From contig JAPTWT010000089.1 in assembly GCA_028064935.1 (NCBI GenBank), positions 1 to 14,717 of the forward strand: 14,717 bases of DNA, read 5' to 3'. Source of the DNA: Gammaproteobacteria bacterium. GTDB lineage: Bacteria; Pseudomonadota; Gammaproteobacteria; Acidiferrobacterales; Acidiferrobacteraceae. Below the pieces are notes generated by a model. It searched no databases. It saw only the letters and a list, made by a program, of their open reading frames with translations, and was not told the DNA's origin. This document shows, piece after piece, positions 6,102 to 14,575 of this stretch. Made by a program: the position numbers and the translations under genes. Numbering within the stretch: position 1 is the stretch's first letter; each line of letters opens with the position of its first letter.

Positions 6102-8963
6102 ATGGCGGAGCCCAGCAAGACGCTTATGGATGCAATCGGCATCGCGCAGACTCTGCTGCGAAACGAGAAAGGCAAGGCCGCAATTACTCCCGCGCTCATC
6201 GCCGATAAGGTTAAGATCGCTGCGGACGTTTTGGCTTCGTCGAGCGAAGAGCCCGTCGATCAGGAAGCCGCGATCACCGAGCTTATCCGCCGGTTTAGTC
6301 ACTGGATAGGCAAGACGGCGACCTTGCAGGACACCGCGGGTCACGTAGCGTGGCTCTCCGCCTCGCGCAAGAAGGACTGGCGATACTGGCAAAGATATCG
6401 AGGTTTGCTTGAGCGCAAGCTCGCCGACGATGTGGTCGAGGCTTTAAGCGAATCCACGGACGACGTGCTGGGCCTTCTGGAAGATCCTAGGCGCGACGGG
6501 GTTTGGGATCGCAGGGGCCTAGTGGTAGGCCATGTGCAGTCGGGAAAAACCGGCAACTACTCGGGTTTGATATGCAAGGCCGCAGATGCCGGATACAAGG
6601 TCATCATCGTGCTTGCAGGTATGCACAACAATCTGCGTTCACAAACACAGATTCGCTTGGAGGAGAGCTTCCTCGGTTACGAGACATCGCCGAACCGCGA
6701 TCCGGGCAAGCCGATTGGTGTGGGCGAAATCGATAGCGATCCGAAAATCCATCCACATTGCGCGACGACCCGCGCTGACAACGGGGATTTCAATACTGCG
6801 GTGGCACGCAATTTCGCCATTTCCCCCGAAGAGCGTCCATGGCTCTTCGTCGTAAAAAAGGGAAAACCCGTTCTGACGCAGCTTCTCAAATGGATTCGCG
6901 GCCACGTCGCGGACGCCACCGACGCAGAAACAGAGAGGCGCATCGTGACCAACCTTCCCCTGTTGGTCATCGACGACGAGGCCGACAACGCCTCCGTCGA
7001 CACAGGTGAGCAACTCTTCAGCGAAGACGGCACGCCGGACGAGGATCACCAGCCAAAGGCCATTAACAGTCTGATCCGCCAGATACTGCATGCTTTTTCG
7101 AAATCGGCATATGTTGGCTACACGGCGACGCCGTTCGCGAACATCTTTATTCACCGCAATGGGGCAACGGTTGATGAGGGGCCGGATCTGTTCCCGCGGT
7201 CGTTCATCATCAACCTTGCCGCGCCATCGAACTACGTGGGCCCATCACGCGTCTTTGGCCAGCGCACCATTGATGGTCGCGTCGGCGGATTGCCGCTGGT
7301 GCGAGATATCTCAGACCACTACGATCCCAGCAACGAAAGCGGCTGGATGCCGCGCATACATAAAAAAGAGCATGTTCCAGTTTTCCATGGTCAGCAGATT
7401 CCCCCACCTTCCTTGCGCGAGGCGCTTTGTTCGTTTGTCTTATCGTGCGCGGTCCGTGTGTGTCGTGGCCAAGGTGCAGAGCACTCCTCCATGCTCATTC
7501 ACGTCACTAGGTTCATCAAGGTCCAAGGAGAGGTATTCGCGCAGGTTGAGGAGGCTATTAAGCGCATGAAACAGCGCATCCTTCGGAATATGAATAATGA
7601 AGCGCTTCTGGCTCAGCTGAAGGAGCTGTGGGAGCGCGATTTTGTCCCAACCAGCGCAAAGGTTGCTGGGCTATGGCCCAAACAGGAGGGCCGCTCCAAA
7701 ATACCCTCCTGGGCGGAAATATTGGACGTGCTCCCGGATGTCTTGTCAGACATTGTCGTACGCCCGATTAATGGAACGGCCAAGGATGCGCTAGATTATT
7801 CGGAAAACCAGGAAAAAGGCCTCAAGGTCATTGCGATCGGTGGCGACAAGCTGTCCCGGGGACTCACCCTAGAGGGCCTTTGTACCAGCTACTTCGTCCG
7901 GACGACAAAGATGTACGACACGCTTATGCAGATGGGGCGCTGGTTCGGCTATCGTCCGGGATATGTGGATTTATGTCGCCTTTACACCACCGGGGATCTG
8001 GTGGAATGGTTTGGGCACATTGCGGATGCCTCCGAGGAACTGCGGGAAGAGTTCGATACGATGGTGCAGCGGGGGGCGACGCCCCATGACTATGGCCTGA
8101 AAGTCCAGTCGCACACAGTGTTGACGGTTACGTCTCCCTTGAAAATGCGCAACGCCGAGACGCTTTCGCTTTCATACAGTGGAAGCATGTCGCAGTCCGT
8201 CGTTCTTTTCCGCGACTCCAAGCAGTTGCATCTCAATCTAGCAGCGACTGACAAGCTGATCGCGGCTATGGGATCCGCCTATGAAACCGATCTCATCCGC
8301 AAGCGTGATGACGTGCCAGATAGATGGAAACGATCGATTCTGTGGCGCGACGTAGACTCGGAACTTATCAAGGATTTCCTCGGAAGTTATACGACCCACC
8401 CGAGGGCAATTTCCGCCAACAGCATCGTGCTGGCCGAGTTCATCAAGAAAATGAACGACCGAAGCCAGCTTAAGCAATGGACCGTTGCACTTATGGGCGA
8501 AGGCCATCCTGGCGAGCCGTATAAGTTCTCGACCGGCCTGGAGATTTCCCACTTCCCGTCGCGCTCCGACACCAGCGTCGCCGGCGGCTACTCTATCGGG
8601 GTGCTGACCGACCCGAAAGATGAGGCGATTGATCTCGACTACGAGCCGTGGAAGAAGGCCTTGGACATGACATTGGCGGTATGGAAGAAGGATCCCGCGC
8701 GCAATCGCATCACCCCTCCGACTCGACCAAGCGGCAAGAAGATCAGAGAACTCCGGGGCTCCGATGCCGGCGACCTCAATCGGGGCGTGCTGCTTCTTTA
8801 TCCCCTTTCTCCGGCACTCAAAACCGGTAACCTGATCTCGGAAGATTGGGACAAGCCGATCATCGCTTTTGCTATTGGTTTTCCGTCGAGCGAGGCGGGA
8901 GTTAAGGTGGAATACAAGGTCGACCACCTCTATTGGAAGCAGGAATATGGTTCGTCAGAATAA
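6102..8963 (+). CDS. Z1-domain SF2-type helicase-like ATPase
   Basis: This large protein (953 residues) carries a P-loop motor typical of Z1-domain restriction components. Walker A is GHVQSGKT (143-150) and the Walker B/DEAD box is LLVIDDEADN (287-296). Motif III is GYTATPFANI (339-348). The Z1 block and late helicase motifs are GGDKLSRGLTLEGL (580-593) and LMQMGRWFGYRPGYVDLCRLY (608-628, with the arginine finger expected in GRWFGYR). The N-terminal 130 residues are helical and are probably a partner or DNA-binding region. The C-terminal 300 residues are unassigned. Family knowledge predicts ATP-driven DNA translocation or unwinding that feeds DNA to the nuclease encoded next. The stop at 8961-8963 lies inside the next gene. 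The codon mix looks less GC-rich than in the sigma gene, judged by eye. Confidence 0.92.
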   Translation: MAEPSKTLMDAIGIAQTLLRNEKGKAAITPALIADKVKIAADVLASSSEEPVDQEAAITELIRRFSHWIGKTATLQDTAGHVAWLSASRKKDWRYWQRYRGLLERKLADDVVEALSESTDDVLGLLEDPRRDGVWDRRGLVVGHVQSGKTGNYSGLICKAADAGYKVIIVLAGMHNNLRSQTQIRLEESFLGYETSPNRDPGKPIGVGEIDSDPKIHPHCATTRADNGDFNTAVARNFAISPEERPWLFVVKKGKPVLTQLLKWIRGHVADATDAETERRIVTNLPLLVIDDEADNASVDTGEQLFSEDGTPDEDHQPKAINSLIRQILHAFSKSAYVGYTATPFANIFIHRNGATVDEGPDLFPRSFIINLAAPSNYVGPSRVFGQRTIDGRVGGLPLVRDISDHYDPSNESGWMPRIHKKEHVPVFHGQQIPPPSLREALCSFVLSCAVRVCRGQGAEHSSMLIHVTRFIKVQGEVFAQVEEAIKRMKQRILRNMNNEALLAQLKELWERDFVPTSAKVAGLWPKQEGRSKIPSWAEILDVLPDVLSDIVVRPINGTAKDALDYSENQEKGLKVIAIGGDKLSRGLTLEGLCTSYFVRTTKMYDTLMQMGRWFGYRPGYVDLCRLYTTGDLVEWFGHIADASEELREEFDTMVQRGATPHDYGLKVQSHTVLTVTSPLKMRNAETLSLSYSGSMSQSVVLFRDSKQLHLNLAATDKLIAAMGSAYETDLIRKRDDVPDRWKRSILWRDVDSELIKDFLGSYTTHPRAISANSIVLAEFIKKMNDRSQLKQWTVALMGEGHPGEPYKFSTGLEISHFPSRSDTSVAGGYSIGVLTDPKDEAIDLDYEPWKKALDMTLAVWKKDPARNRITPPTRPSGKKIRELRGSDAGDLNRGVLLLYPLSPALKTGNLISEDWDKPIIAFAIGFPSSEAGVKVEYKVDHLYWKQEYGSSE

Positions 8964-9951
8964 CGAATTCATCCTTGCGTGGGGCTCGCTTTCAGGCTCC
9001 ACAGAGAAAGCGGGGTGGCGCAGCATCCCCATAAGTGCAGCGGGCCCAATCCTTATACACGTGGGGCGCCGCTTCCCGGGCAACGAGGAGGCTCTGCTCG
9101 TCGCTTTCGCCAACACGACCATTCCTGCTGACGAAAAGCTGCCAGACGCCCAAGGCTTTTGGGTCGAGCGCGCCGACCCCAATGGCGAAGGCAAAACATG
9201 GCTCGCACTGACGCGCAAGGCAGCGGGGGGGCTCGAGATTTTCTCTACAATGGCGCGCGACGTCGCCGGAGCGCTTGAAGCGGAGCACGTGGCGGATGAA
9301 CCACGTTTGCTGCGCGTGTTGCTTGGGCGTGTCCGAGCTTGGCAGGAGTTCATGCGGAAGGGTGGGCGGGTGCTTAGCCCGGAGGCCGAGATCGGCCTCA
9401 TCGGCGAGCTCACATTTCTGCGTGCCATAATGCAGGCCGGAGTGTCGCCGCCGCTGGCGATGGAAGCTTGGGTCGGTCCCTACGATGCAGAGCAGGACTT
9501 TGCGTTAGGTGCGGGGGCTGTTGAGGTCAAAGCAACCATGTCGTCGTACGGCTTTACCGCGAAGATCGCGTCACTCGAGCAGCTAGACGACTCCGTCCGC
9601 AAACCGCTGTTCATGGCTGGAGCGAGGCTCTCGGAGCGAGAATCGGGCAGGAGCCTTCCGGATTTCGCATCGTCGGTCAGGGAAATGCTTGATGACGAAC
9701 CGGGGGCTGCGGCCATGTTCTCCGACAGGCTTTTGGCCGCCGGCTACCATGGGGAGTACGTCGACCACTATAAGAGGCGCTTCTCGGTGGAAGGTATCCG
9801 CGTGATGGAGGTTCGGGAGAACTTCCCCCGTATCGTGCCAGGAAACGTGCCGGCAGGTATCAGAAAGGTGATTTATGAGATCGATTTCGATCGCGCACCG
9901 GGGGTCGATGTGGGCGTGATGGGGGCGCTAAGAAAACTGGGGGCACTATGA
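8947..9951 (+). CDS. PD-(D/E)XK motif nuclease, DUF4420 type
   Basis: I choose ATG 8947, which overlaps the Z1 stop by 17 nt and gives 334 residues; the frame is open further upstream inside the Z1 gene, but there it reads an out-of-frame copy. The nuclease core is visible as SPEAEIGLIGEL (144-155, with a conserved E), then QDFALGAGAVEVKATMSS (183-200). These supply the D (184) and the E-x-K (193-195) of the PD-(D/E)XK active site. This matches the family annotated as PD-(D/E)XK motif protein (DUF4420), which recurs beside Z1 and AIPR genes. It is the likely DNA-cutting subunit of the system, acting with the helicase-like Z1 protein. A short AGGA just before the ATG is a poor ribosome binding site, so translation is probably coupled to Z1. 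The 3' end overlaps the AIPR start as ATGA. Confidence 0.85.
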   Translation: MVRQNNEFILAWGSLSGSTEKAGWRSIPISAAGPILIHVGRRFPGNEEALLVAFANTTIPADEKLPDAQGFWVERADPNGEGKTWLALTRKAAGGLEIFSTMARDVAGALEAEHVADEPRLLRVLLGRVRAWQEFMRKGGRVLSPEAEIGLIGELTFLRAIMQAGVSPPLAMEAWVGPYDAEQDFALGAGAVEVKATMSSYGFTAKIASLEQLDDSVRKPLFMAGARLSERESGRSLPDFASSVREMLDDEPGAAAMFSDRLLAAGYHGEYVDHYKRRFSVEGIRVMEVRENFPRIVPGNVPAGIRKVIYEIDFDRAPGVDVGVMGALRKLGAL

Positions 9952-11726
9952 GTACGGAATTGGGGGATTTCCTGAGGGAGACGCAGGCCGAGGTCAGAGC
10001 GCAGATGAGCGATGGACCACCGTTCGCCGAACTCGTTTTTTCCGAGGTGGTGATGCAACACATGGCCGAAATCGGGATGACCTTCGAGCCTGTGGTCTGT
10101 CATTACCAGGGCAGAGTTGGGAACGCGAACTTGCGGCTCAGCGGTTACGCGATGTCGGACGATGCCGACCAGTTGGACATGTTCGTTAGCCTCTATGAGG
10201 GCGTGGACGTCCCGACGCCGATCCCGGATGCCGAGACCAAGACGGCGGTCGAGCAGTGCCTGCGGTTTCTCGGTCTCTGTGCCGAGGGGCGAATGGCGGC
10301 GAAACTCGACCCATCCAGCGACGCGCATTCCCTCGCCCTGACGATCCGCGAAATCTACAACGGCCTTGAACAGGTGCGCGTCTTCGTGCTGACCGATCGC
10401 ATCGCGAAAGCGAAAAGCTTCAAAACGAGGGAGATAGGCGGCAAGGCGGTGCGTCTCGAAGTGATGGACATCGAACGGCTACACCGGCACTGGTCGGAGG
10501 GCAAGCCCCGGGACGAGCTGGTGGTCGATTTCGGCGAGGTCTGCGGCTCGTCGCTCCCGTGCGTATTCGTGCCGGGGGACACCGACGAATATGACTACGC
10601 CCTGACAGCGGTGCCGGGCGAGGCTCTCAGGTTCCTCTATGAGAGATTTGGGGCTCGGCTACTTGAAGCCAATGTGCGCTCGTTCCTGAGCGTGAAGGGC
10701 AAAGGGGTGAATGCCGGTATCCAGAACACGTTGCGTACCGCACCGGGCCGCTTCATGGCCTACAACAACGGAATAGTGCTTGTGGTCGACGAGATGCGGC
10801 TGGATGCGGCGGCTGACGGGTCGCCAGGCATTGCGTGGCTCAAAGGTATGCAGATTGTGAACGGCGGGCAGACGACCGCCTCGCTGTTTTTCACCAAGAG
10901 GAGGTTCCCCGAGACCGACCTCGGGCGCGTGCGGGTGCCCGCGAAGGTCATCGTGATGAAGGTGAAAGATGAGGCCCGCGAGGAGGCTCTCGCCTCCGAC
11001 ATCTCCCGTTTTGCCAACAGCCAGAACGCGGTCAAACAGTCGGATCTGTCCGCCAACAAGCCCTTCCACGTCGAGGTTGAGCGGCTCTCCCTGACAGTTT
11101 ATCGTCCTGACGGCACCGGGCGCTGGTTCTACGAGCGCGCGGCGGGCAGCTACAACACGATGCTGGCTCGCGATGGTACGACGCCGGCGAAGCTGAAGGT
11201 GTTGAAGGACGCCATCCCCACGACTCGGAAAATCACGAAGACGGACCTCGCGAAATACGTCTGTGCGTGGTCCGTCCAGCCCGATGTCGTTAGCCTCGGG
11301 TCGCAGAAATGCTTCGAGCGATTCATGGCAGGCATGACGGTCGCCGAGGGGGGTCCACCACCACCCGCGCCGGACGTCGGCTCCTACAAGCAGATGGTCG
11401 CGATGGCCATCGTGTTCAAAGCGACACAGAAACTCGTTCGGCCTATGTTCCAGGCCTTTCAGGCCAATGTCGTGGCCTACACCGTTTCGTTGGCCGCATA
11501 CCTAGTCGCGGATAGATTTGACCTCGACCGCGTGTGGGATAGACAGGGTGTCTCGCCGGAACTGCTGGCCCAGTTGGGAGTGTGGGCGCGGGAGGTAAAC
11601 GACGTCCTGCACCGGACGGCCGCCGGCAAAATGGTCTCCGAATGGGCCAAGAAGATGGAATGCCGGGAGGCCGTCCTCCGGGCGACCTATTCGGGGCCCA
11701 TGCCGGGGATTCCGGAGATTCGCTGA
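9948..11726 (+). CDS. AIPR family (abortive infection phage resistance) protein
   Basis: The 592-residue product carries the AIPR signature: LLEANVRSFLSVKGKGVNAGIQNTL is at about 238-262, FMAYNNGIVLV at 269-279, and MQIVNGGQTTASL at 301-313. The N-terminal 150 residues, with an NLRLSGYAMSDDADQLDMFVSLY block at 61-83, form a separate domain that I cannot assign. AIPR proteins were named after abortive-infection genes and are frequent last members of Z1/GHKL/nuclease operons; their biochemical role is not settled. The gene starts at an ATGA overlap with the nuclease gene and is the last plus-strand cistron. No signal peptide or membrane segment is visible, so it is cytoplasmic. Confidence 0.88.
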   Translation: MSTELGDFLRETQAEVRAQMSDGPPFAELVFSEVVMQHMAEIGMTFEPVVCHYQGRVGNANLRLSGYAMSDDADQLDMFVSLYEGVDVPTPIPDAETKTAVEQCLRFLGLCAEGRMAAKLDPSSDAHSLALTIREIYNGLEQVRVFVLTDRIAKAKSFKTREIGGKAVRLEVMDIERLHRHWSEGKPRDELVVDFGEVCGSSLPCVFVPGDTDEYDYALTAVPGEALRFLYERFGARLLEANVRSFLSVKGKGVNAGIQNTLRTAPGRFMAYNNGIVLVVDEMRLDAAADGSPGIAWLKGMQIVNGGQTTASLFFTKRRFPETDLGRVRVPAKVIVMKVKDEAREEALASDISRFANSQNAVKQSDLSANKPFHVEVERLSLTVYRPDGTGRWFYERAAGSYNTMLARDGTTPAKLKVLKDAIPTTRKITKTDLAKYVCAWSVQPDVVSLGSQKCFERFMAGMTVAEGGPPPPAPDVGSYKQMVAMAIVFKATQKLVRPMFQAFQANVVAYTVSLAAYLVADRFDLDRVWDRQGVSPELLAQLGVWAREVNDVLHRTAAGKMVSEWAKKMECREAVLRATYSGPMPGIPEIR

Positions 11727-12022
11727 GGTGTCCTGTGGCTGGCGTGGTCGATCCGAGACCCGAAGCCGCGGTGGCTGTCAAGCTTGTTGTCGGAGTGTCA
11801 AGAAGTCGCTCTCCTAGGGAAAATGAGGAGCGACATGCTACACGCGGCCGGCCGGCGCGTGCTTGTGGTGTGGGAGTGTGCCACGAGAGGCAAGGCGGCC
11901 GAGGGTCTGACGCTGCGGTTATCGGAGTGAGTCGGGGGGCATGCGCCCTTCGGCGAGATACCGGAAACCAAACATATGAAAACATCAGGAAATCTGCGTC
12001 GAATGCCCAGGAGGGGCTACCG
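11727..12022. other. Convergent intergenic region with hairpins
   Basis: The two operons converge on this 296-nt gap. It contains no credible gene; an open frame from the end of the AIPR gene through here has no coding character. Two structures occur about 80-135 nt after the AIPR stop. One has arms GTCGCTCTCCT (11805-11815) and AGGAGCGAC (11826-11834), pairing with a 2-nt bulge. The other is a GC-rich near-palindrome with outer arms CACGCG and CGCGTG (11841-11861). Neither is followed by a T run on the plus strand, so calling them terminators is only a guess. Confidence 0.4.
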
Positions 12023-13180
12023 TCAGATTTTCTGCAACCAAATTTTGGTATTATCCAGAGTTCCGAGCCTCTCTTTCAGTTTTGCGGCAATATCTCCGGA
12101 GGATATGATCACCACCGGGTGTCCATCCTCGACCAGCTCTTGGTACGCTTGCCTGTCGAGGTAGGATGTGGTGACCAAAATCCCGAACTGGCGATGTCTG
12201 AGGCGTGAGATCAACCGGGATACGGGTTTTATCCCCACCCCGTTGTTCATGCCGTAGCATTTGGCTTCCATCGCAAAATCGACGTCGATCGCACCGGCTC
12301 CGCGGCCGATGCGATAAGTCCCCAAGGCGTCTCTTCCGCCGTCCCTCCAAGGGCGTGTTATCTCCCAACTGTGGATAGCCGGCATGAATAGCCGGGCCAG
12401 CTCCATTGCGCACCGTTCGAAGGCATGGGGATCTTTCTTGTAAAATTCGTAAACAAGGTTCGCATAGGCGGCAAGTTCCGGAGAACCTGGAATCTGTTGT
12501 TGTCGGGAGCGTACCGATTTGACGGGGACCGATTTGAGCGGCTTAAACTTTCTGCCACCGACCCAGTCCAGCCAGGGCCCGGGCGCGTGGGGGGAAGATA
12601 TTGCATTGCCGGCCTGAATGTCTTTCACCCACGCCCTGGACACAACGGGAACATCGAGAATCGTGAAAGTCGATTTGTAGTTCTGAAACCGCACGCCGTC
12701 GTTCGTGGTCCGCCACACGGCTACTAGGTCTTCGTCTCCACCCATTCCTACCGCGCCCGGTACCGCAAGCCCGATGAACCGCACGTCTCGATATGTGCCA
12801 GTGCTGCCGAAGAGAAGAATGGGCGGGAAAGCGGAGCTTTGCTGATGTTGGTGTGCCTCATCGAACAGATTTCTTAGTAGCAGATTGCCCTGCCGCGGCG
12901 TTTTGTGCAGGTCCCCGGGCACCCGATTATCACCATAGTAGACAAACGTTCCGTTTTCGCGATCAAGGGTATCCGGCCAGCTCACGTCCGAGAAGCTGGT
13001 TTTCAGCACCAGAAGCTTGAGCGTCTTCACTCCGGATCTTTGCCCTATGTGACGGAACCCCGCTCCGTTATCCACACCCAGCAGATTGGGTAGGGGGTCG
13101 TCCGAAGAATTGCCGTTTCGGGATCCGCCGTAAACCTTGTCCACGAGCAAGTCAACCACATCCGGTTTCTTGTCGATCAT
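12023..13180 (-). CDS. Modification-type endonuclease: AspBHI-like N-terminus plus Mrr catalytic domain
   Basis: I choose the start at 13180, where ATGA overlaps the methyltransferase stop; the frame is open to 13240, but that adds only a basic, poorly conserved peptide. The product is 385 residues. The N-terminal half (about 75-190) has FVYYGDN, GNLLLRNLF, PPILLFGS, RDVRFIGLAVPG and VRFQNYKSTFTILD, the pattern of AspBHI-type N-terminal domains (an SRA-like fold that reads 5-methylcytosine). The C-terminal half (about 250-370) is Mrr-like. It has TRPWRDGGRDALG with D284, DFAMEAKCYG with E305-x-K307, and SRLISRLRHRQFGILVTTSY. Known relatives cut DNA containing methylated cytosine. Being co-transcribed with a cytosine methyltransferase is therefore striking: either the recognised methylated context differs from the one made here, or the reader domain has another role. 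Confidence 0.82.
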   Translation of the reverse strand: MIDKKPDVVDLLVDKVYGGSRNGNSSDDPLPNLLGVDNGAGFRHIGQRSGVKTLKLLVLKTSFSDVSWPDTLDRENGTFVYYGDNRVPGDLHKTPRQGNLLLRNLFDEAHQHQQSSAFPPILLFGSTGTYRDVRFIGLAVPGAVGMGGDEDLVAVWRTTNDGVRFQNYKSTFTILDVPVVSRAWVKDIQAGNAISSPHAPGPWLDWVGGRKFKPLKSVPVKSVRSRQQQIPGSPELAAYANLVYEFYKKDPHAFERCAMELARLFMPAIHSWEITRPWRDGGRDALGTYRIGRGAGAIDVDFAMEAKCYGMNNGVGIKPVSRLISRLRHRQFGILVTTSYLDRQAYQELVEDGHPVVIISSGDIAAKLKERLGTLDNTKIWLQKI

Positions 13181-14178
13181 CGACTCAATTTCGCCATCCT
13201 CGGTTTTCCCGCCTTTTCTGACCGTGCAGCGCCGATCCACTTGAAAATTGCGGTAATGACGTCTGAACAGACGCCATTACCGCAAAGCTTCACCTTTTCA
13301 CGGCGGCTACCGTGGGGAAGAATATGCTCATCTCCCCCGCCCATCGCCTTGAGCAGTTCGTTCGGCTGAAGCATTCGCAGGAATGGAACACCCTTTCGCC
13401 AGGTGACCAAGCCGAACCGATCGACGGTAGTAATTGTACGTAGTGGCACGTCCAGCGTTTGCCACCCTCCGGCATAGTCGGAACCGTAGTAGACGATGAT
13501 GAACGGGACATTCCGCCCTATTGCCGCAATAGCCCGCTCGGCTCGTTCGAGGGTTGCTATCGCTCTTCCGGGTCTACGCAGCGGATTTGATAGGTGTGGC
13601 ATCTCCCAGCTTATTATGTCGCGAGCTGTCATCGGGGCTTTTTTCGCGAACGTCAAAAGCTGTTCACGGCTAACCTTGGAACCTTGCCTGTCGCAGACCA
13701 GAAACATTCGCTTCCGGGCCTGGGCCGACCCAAAATCGGCCGAATTAAGGAAAAGGTCGCTGACCGTGTAACCCAATGCCTCAATGGTCTCCACAAGCTC
13801 ATTGTGTCGGTCCCATTTCTTCATACGGTTCACGTTCTCAACAATCACCCAACGCGGCTGCATTGACCTTACCCACCGAACGATACCGATGGCAGTTTCA
13901 CGGCTGGTTTCAGATCCAGGTTTGGCGCCGCGCGCTATAGAATGCGACGTGCATTCCGGAGAGGTCAGGAGCACATCCGGCCGATAGCGCCGACCAACAG
14001 CCTTCGCGTCCACATTTTCTATGAGGTCGGTAATGACGTCCGATTTAGGGAAGTTAGCCTTGTAGGTTTTCGTGGCCAAGTCCCACGCATCCAGCCCGAG
14101 CAATGGCACTCCCCCGCCCCGTACGGCGCCCCTGGCCCCAAATCCGCCGCCACAAAAAAGATCTACAAACGTCGCCAT
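13177..14178 (-). CDS. C5-cytosine DNA methyltransferase
   Basis: This 333-residue enzyme transfers a methyl group from S-adenosylmethionine to C5 of cytosine. Motif I is VDLFCGGGFGARG (5-17). Motif IV is SPECTSHS (73-80) with catalytic Cys76 and E in place of the usual second proline. Motif VI is VENV (113-116), motif VIII SAQARKRMF (151-159), and motif X LCGNGVCSDV (298-307). The short target-recognition region lies at about 165-245. All blocks are present in order, so it should be active. It is the first gene of the minus-strand pair, and its stop overlaps the endonuclease start as ATGA. It most likely protects host DNA from the nucleases encoded in this island; whether from the Mrr-type enzyme, the Z1/PD-(D/E)XK system or both cannot be read from sequence. 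The ribosome binding site before 14178 is weak. Confidence 0.93.
   Translation of the reverse strand: MATFVDLFCGGGFGARGAVRGGGVPLLGLDAWDLATKTYKANFPKSDVITDLIENVDAKAVGRRYRPDVLLTSPECTSHSIARGAKPGSETSRETAIGIVRWVRSMQPRWVIVENVNRMKKWDRHNELVETIEALGYTVSDLFLNSADFGSAQARKRMFLVCDRQGSKVSREQLLTFAKKAPMTARDIISWEMPHLSNPLRRPGRAIATLERAERAIAAIGRNVPFIIVYYGSDYAGGWQTLDVPLRTITTVDRFGLVTWRKGVPFLRMLQPNELLKAMGGGDEHILPHGSRREKVKLCGNGVCSDVITAIFKWIGAARSEKAGKPRMAKLSR
13248..13285 (-). terminator. 17-bp inverted repeat followed by TTTT inside the methyltransferase gene
   Basis: Arms at 13248-13264 (TTGCGGTAATGACGTCT) and 13269-13285 pair at 16 of 17 positions around the loop GAAC. On the minus strand, which is the sense strand, the stem is followed by TTTTC (13243-13247). 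It therefore looks like an intrinsic terminator or attenuator lying about 70 bases before the endonuclease start. It sits in the codons for motif X of the methyltransferase. It could lower expression of the endonuclease relative to the methyltransferase, or serve as an operator. Coding constraint alone is an alternative explanation. Confidence 0.5.
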
Positions 14179-14575
14179 TTTCGCTATTTGCTCGTTATGT
14201 TATGGCCCCAATAGTACACATATAAGGGTCGGACGTTTAATGAAAGGTTTACGGTGATCTCTGTCCCGGACAGCGATCAGCCTACCAGGTTTGCGACAAT
14301 TTCGCCAAGCCAAGCCGATAAGGCGAGTTCCTGCAGCGTTTCACCCCCCCCATCGATGATCGTCAATCTGATTGGATGCCGCATTAGCGTTTTTCCAAAA
14401 CACGCCGCTGACGTTGCCGAGATCAAAGGCCAATTGCGGGCGCCCTCTAGTACCGTCAATGACTCGAATCCCGCCCGTTCTTGTGGGCGTTCATGATGCC
14501 CGGCTAAGACAATACCCCTAAAGCGGTTCGTCGCGGCGCGCCGAGCGTGATTAGTGTTTCATCAACCGCATATCC
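14179..14575. other. Upstream region of the methyltransferase; no gene seen
   Basis: About 400 bases hold no gene I can support. For the minus-strand operon there is a weak promoter candidate, TACTAT preceded by TTAAAC about 18 nt earlier, in the AT-richer stretch 14205-14240. It fits the sigma-70 consensus poorly. Small open frames on both strands between 14254 and 14496 lack ribosome binding sites and known motifs. A minus-strand frame ending LQELALSAWLGEIVANLVG has some protein-like character, but I cannot assign it. Confidence 0.35.

Noticed and set aside
11582..12208. A 208-codon plus-strand frame spanning the convergent gap
   Set aside because: It overlaps the ends of both the AIPR and endonuclease genes in other frames, has Arg/Gly-rich composition, and has no ribosome binding site.
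12051..12606. Minus-strand frames inside the endonuclease gene
   Set aside because: They are shadows of the endonuclease, whose Mrr motifs fix the true frame.
14254..14496. Small plus- and minus-strand frames near the right edge
   Set aside because: They lack ribosome binding sites and recognisable domains; one minus-strand frame looks mildly protein-like but cannot be supported.
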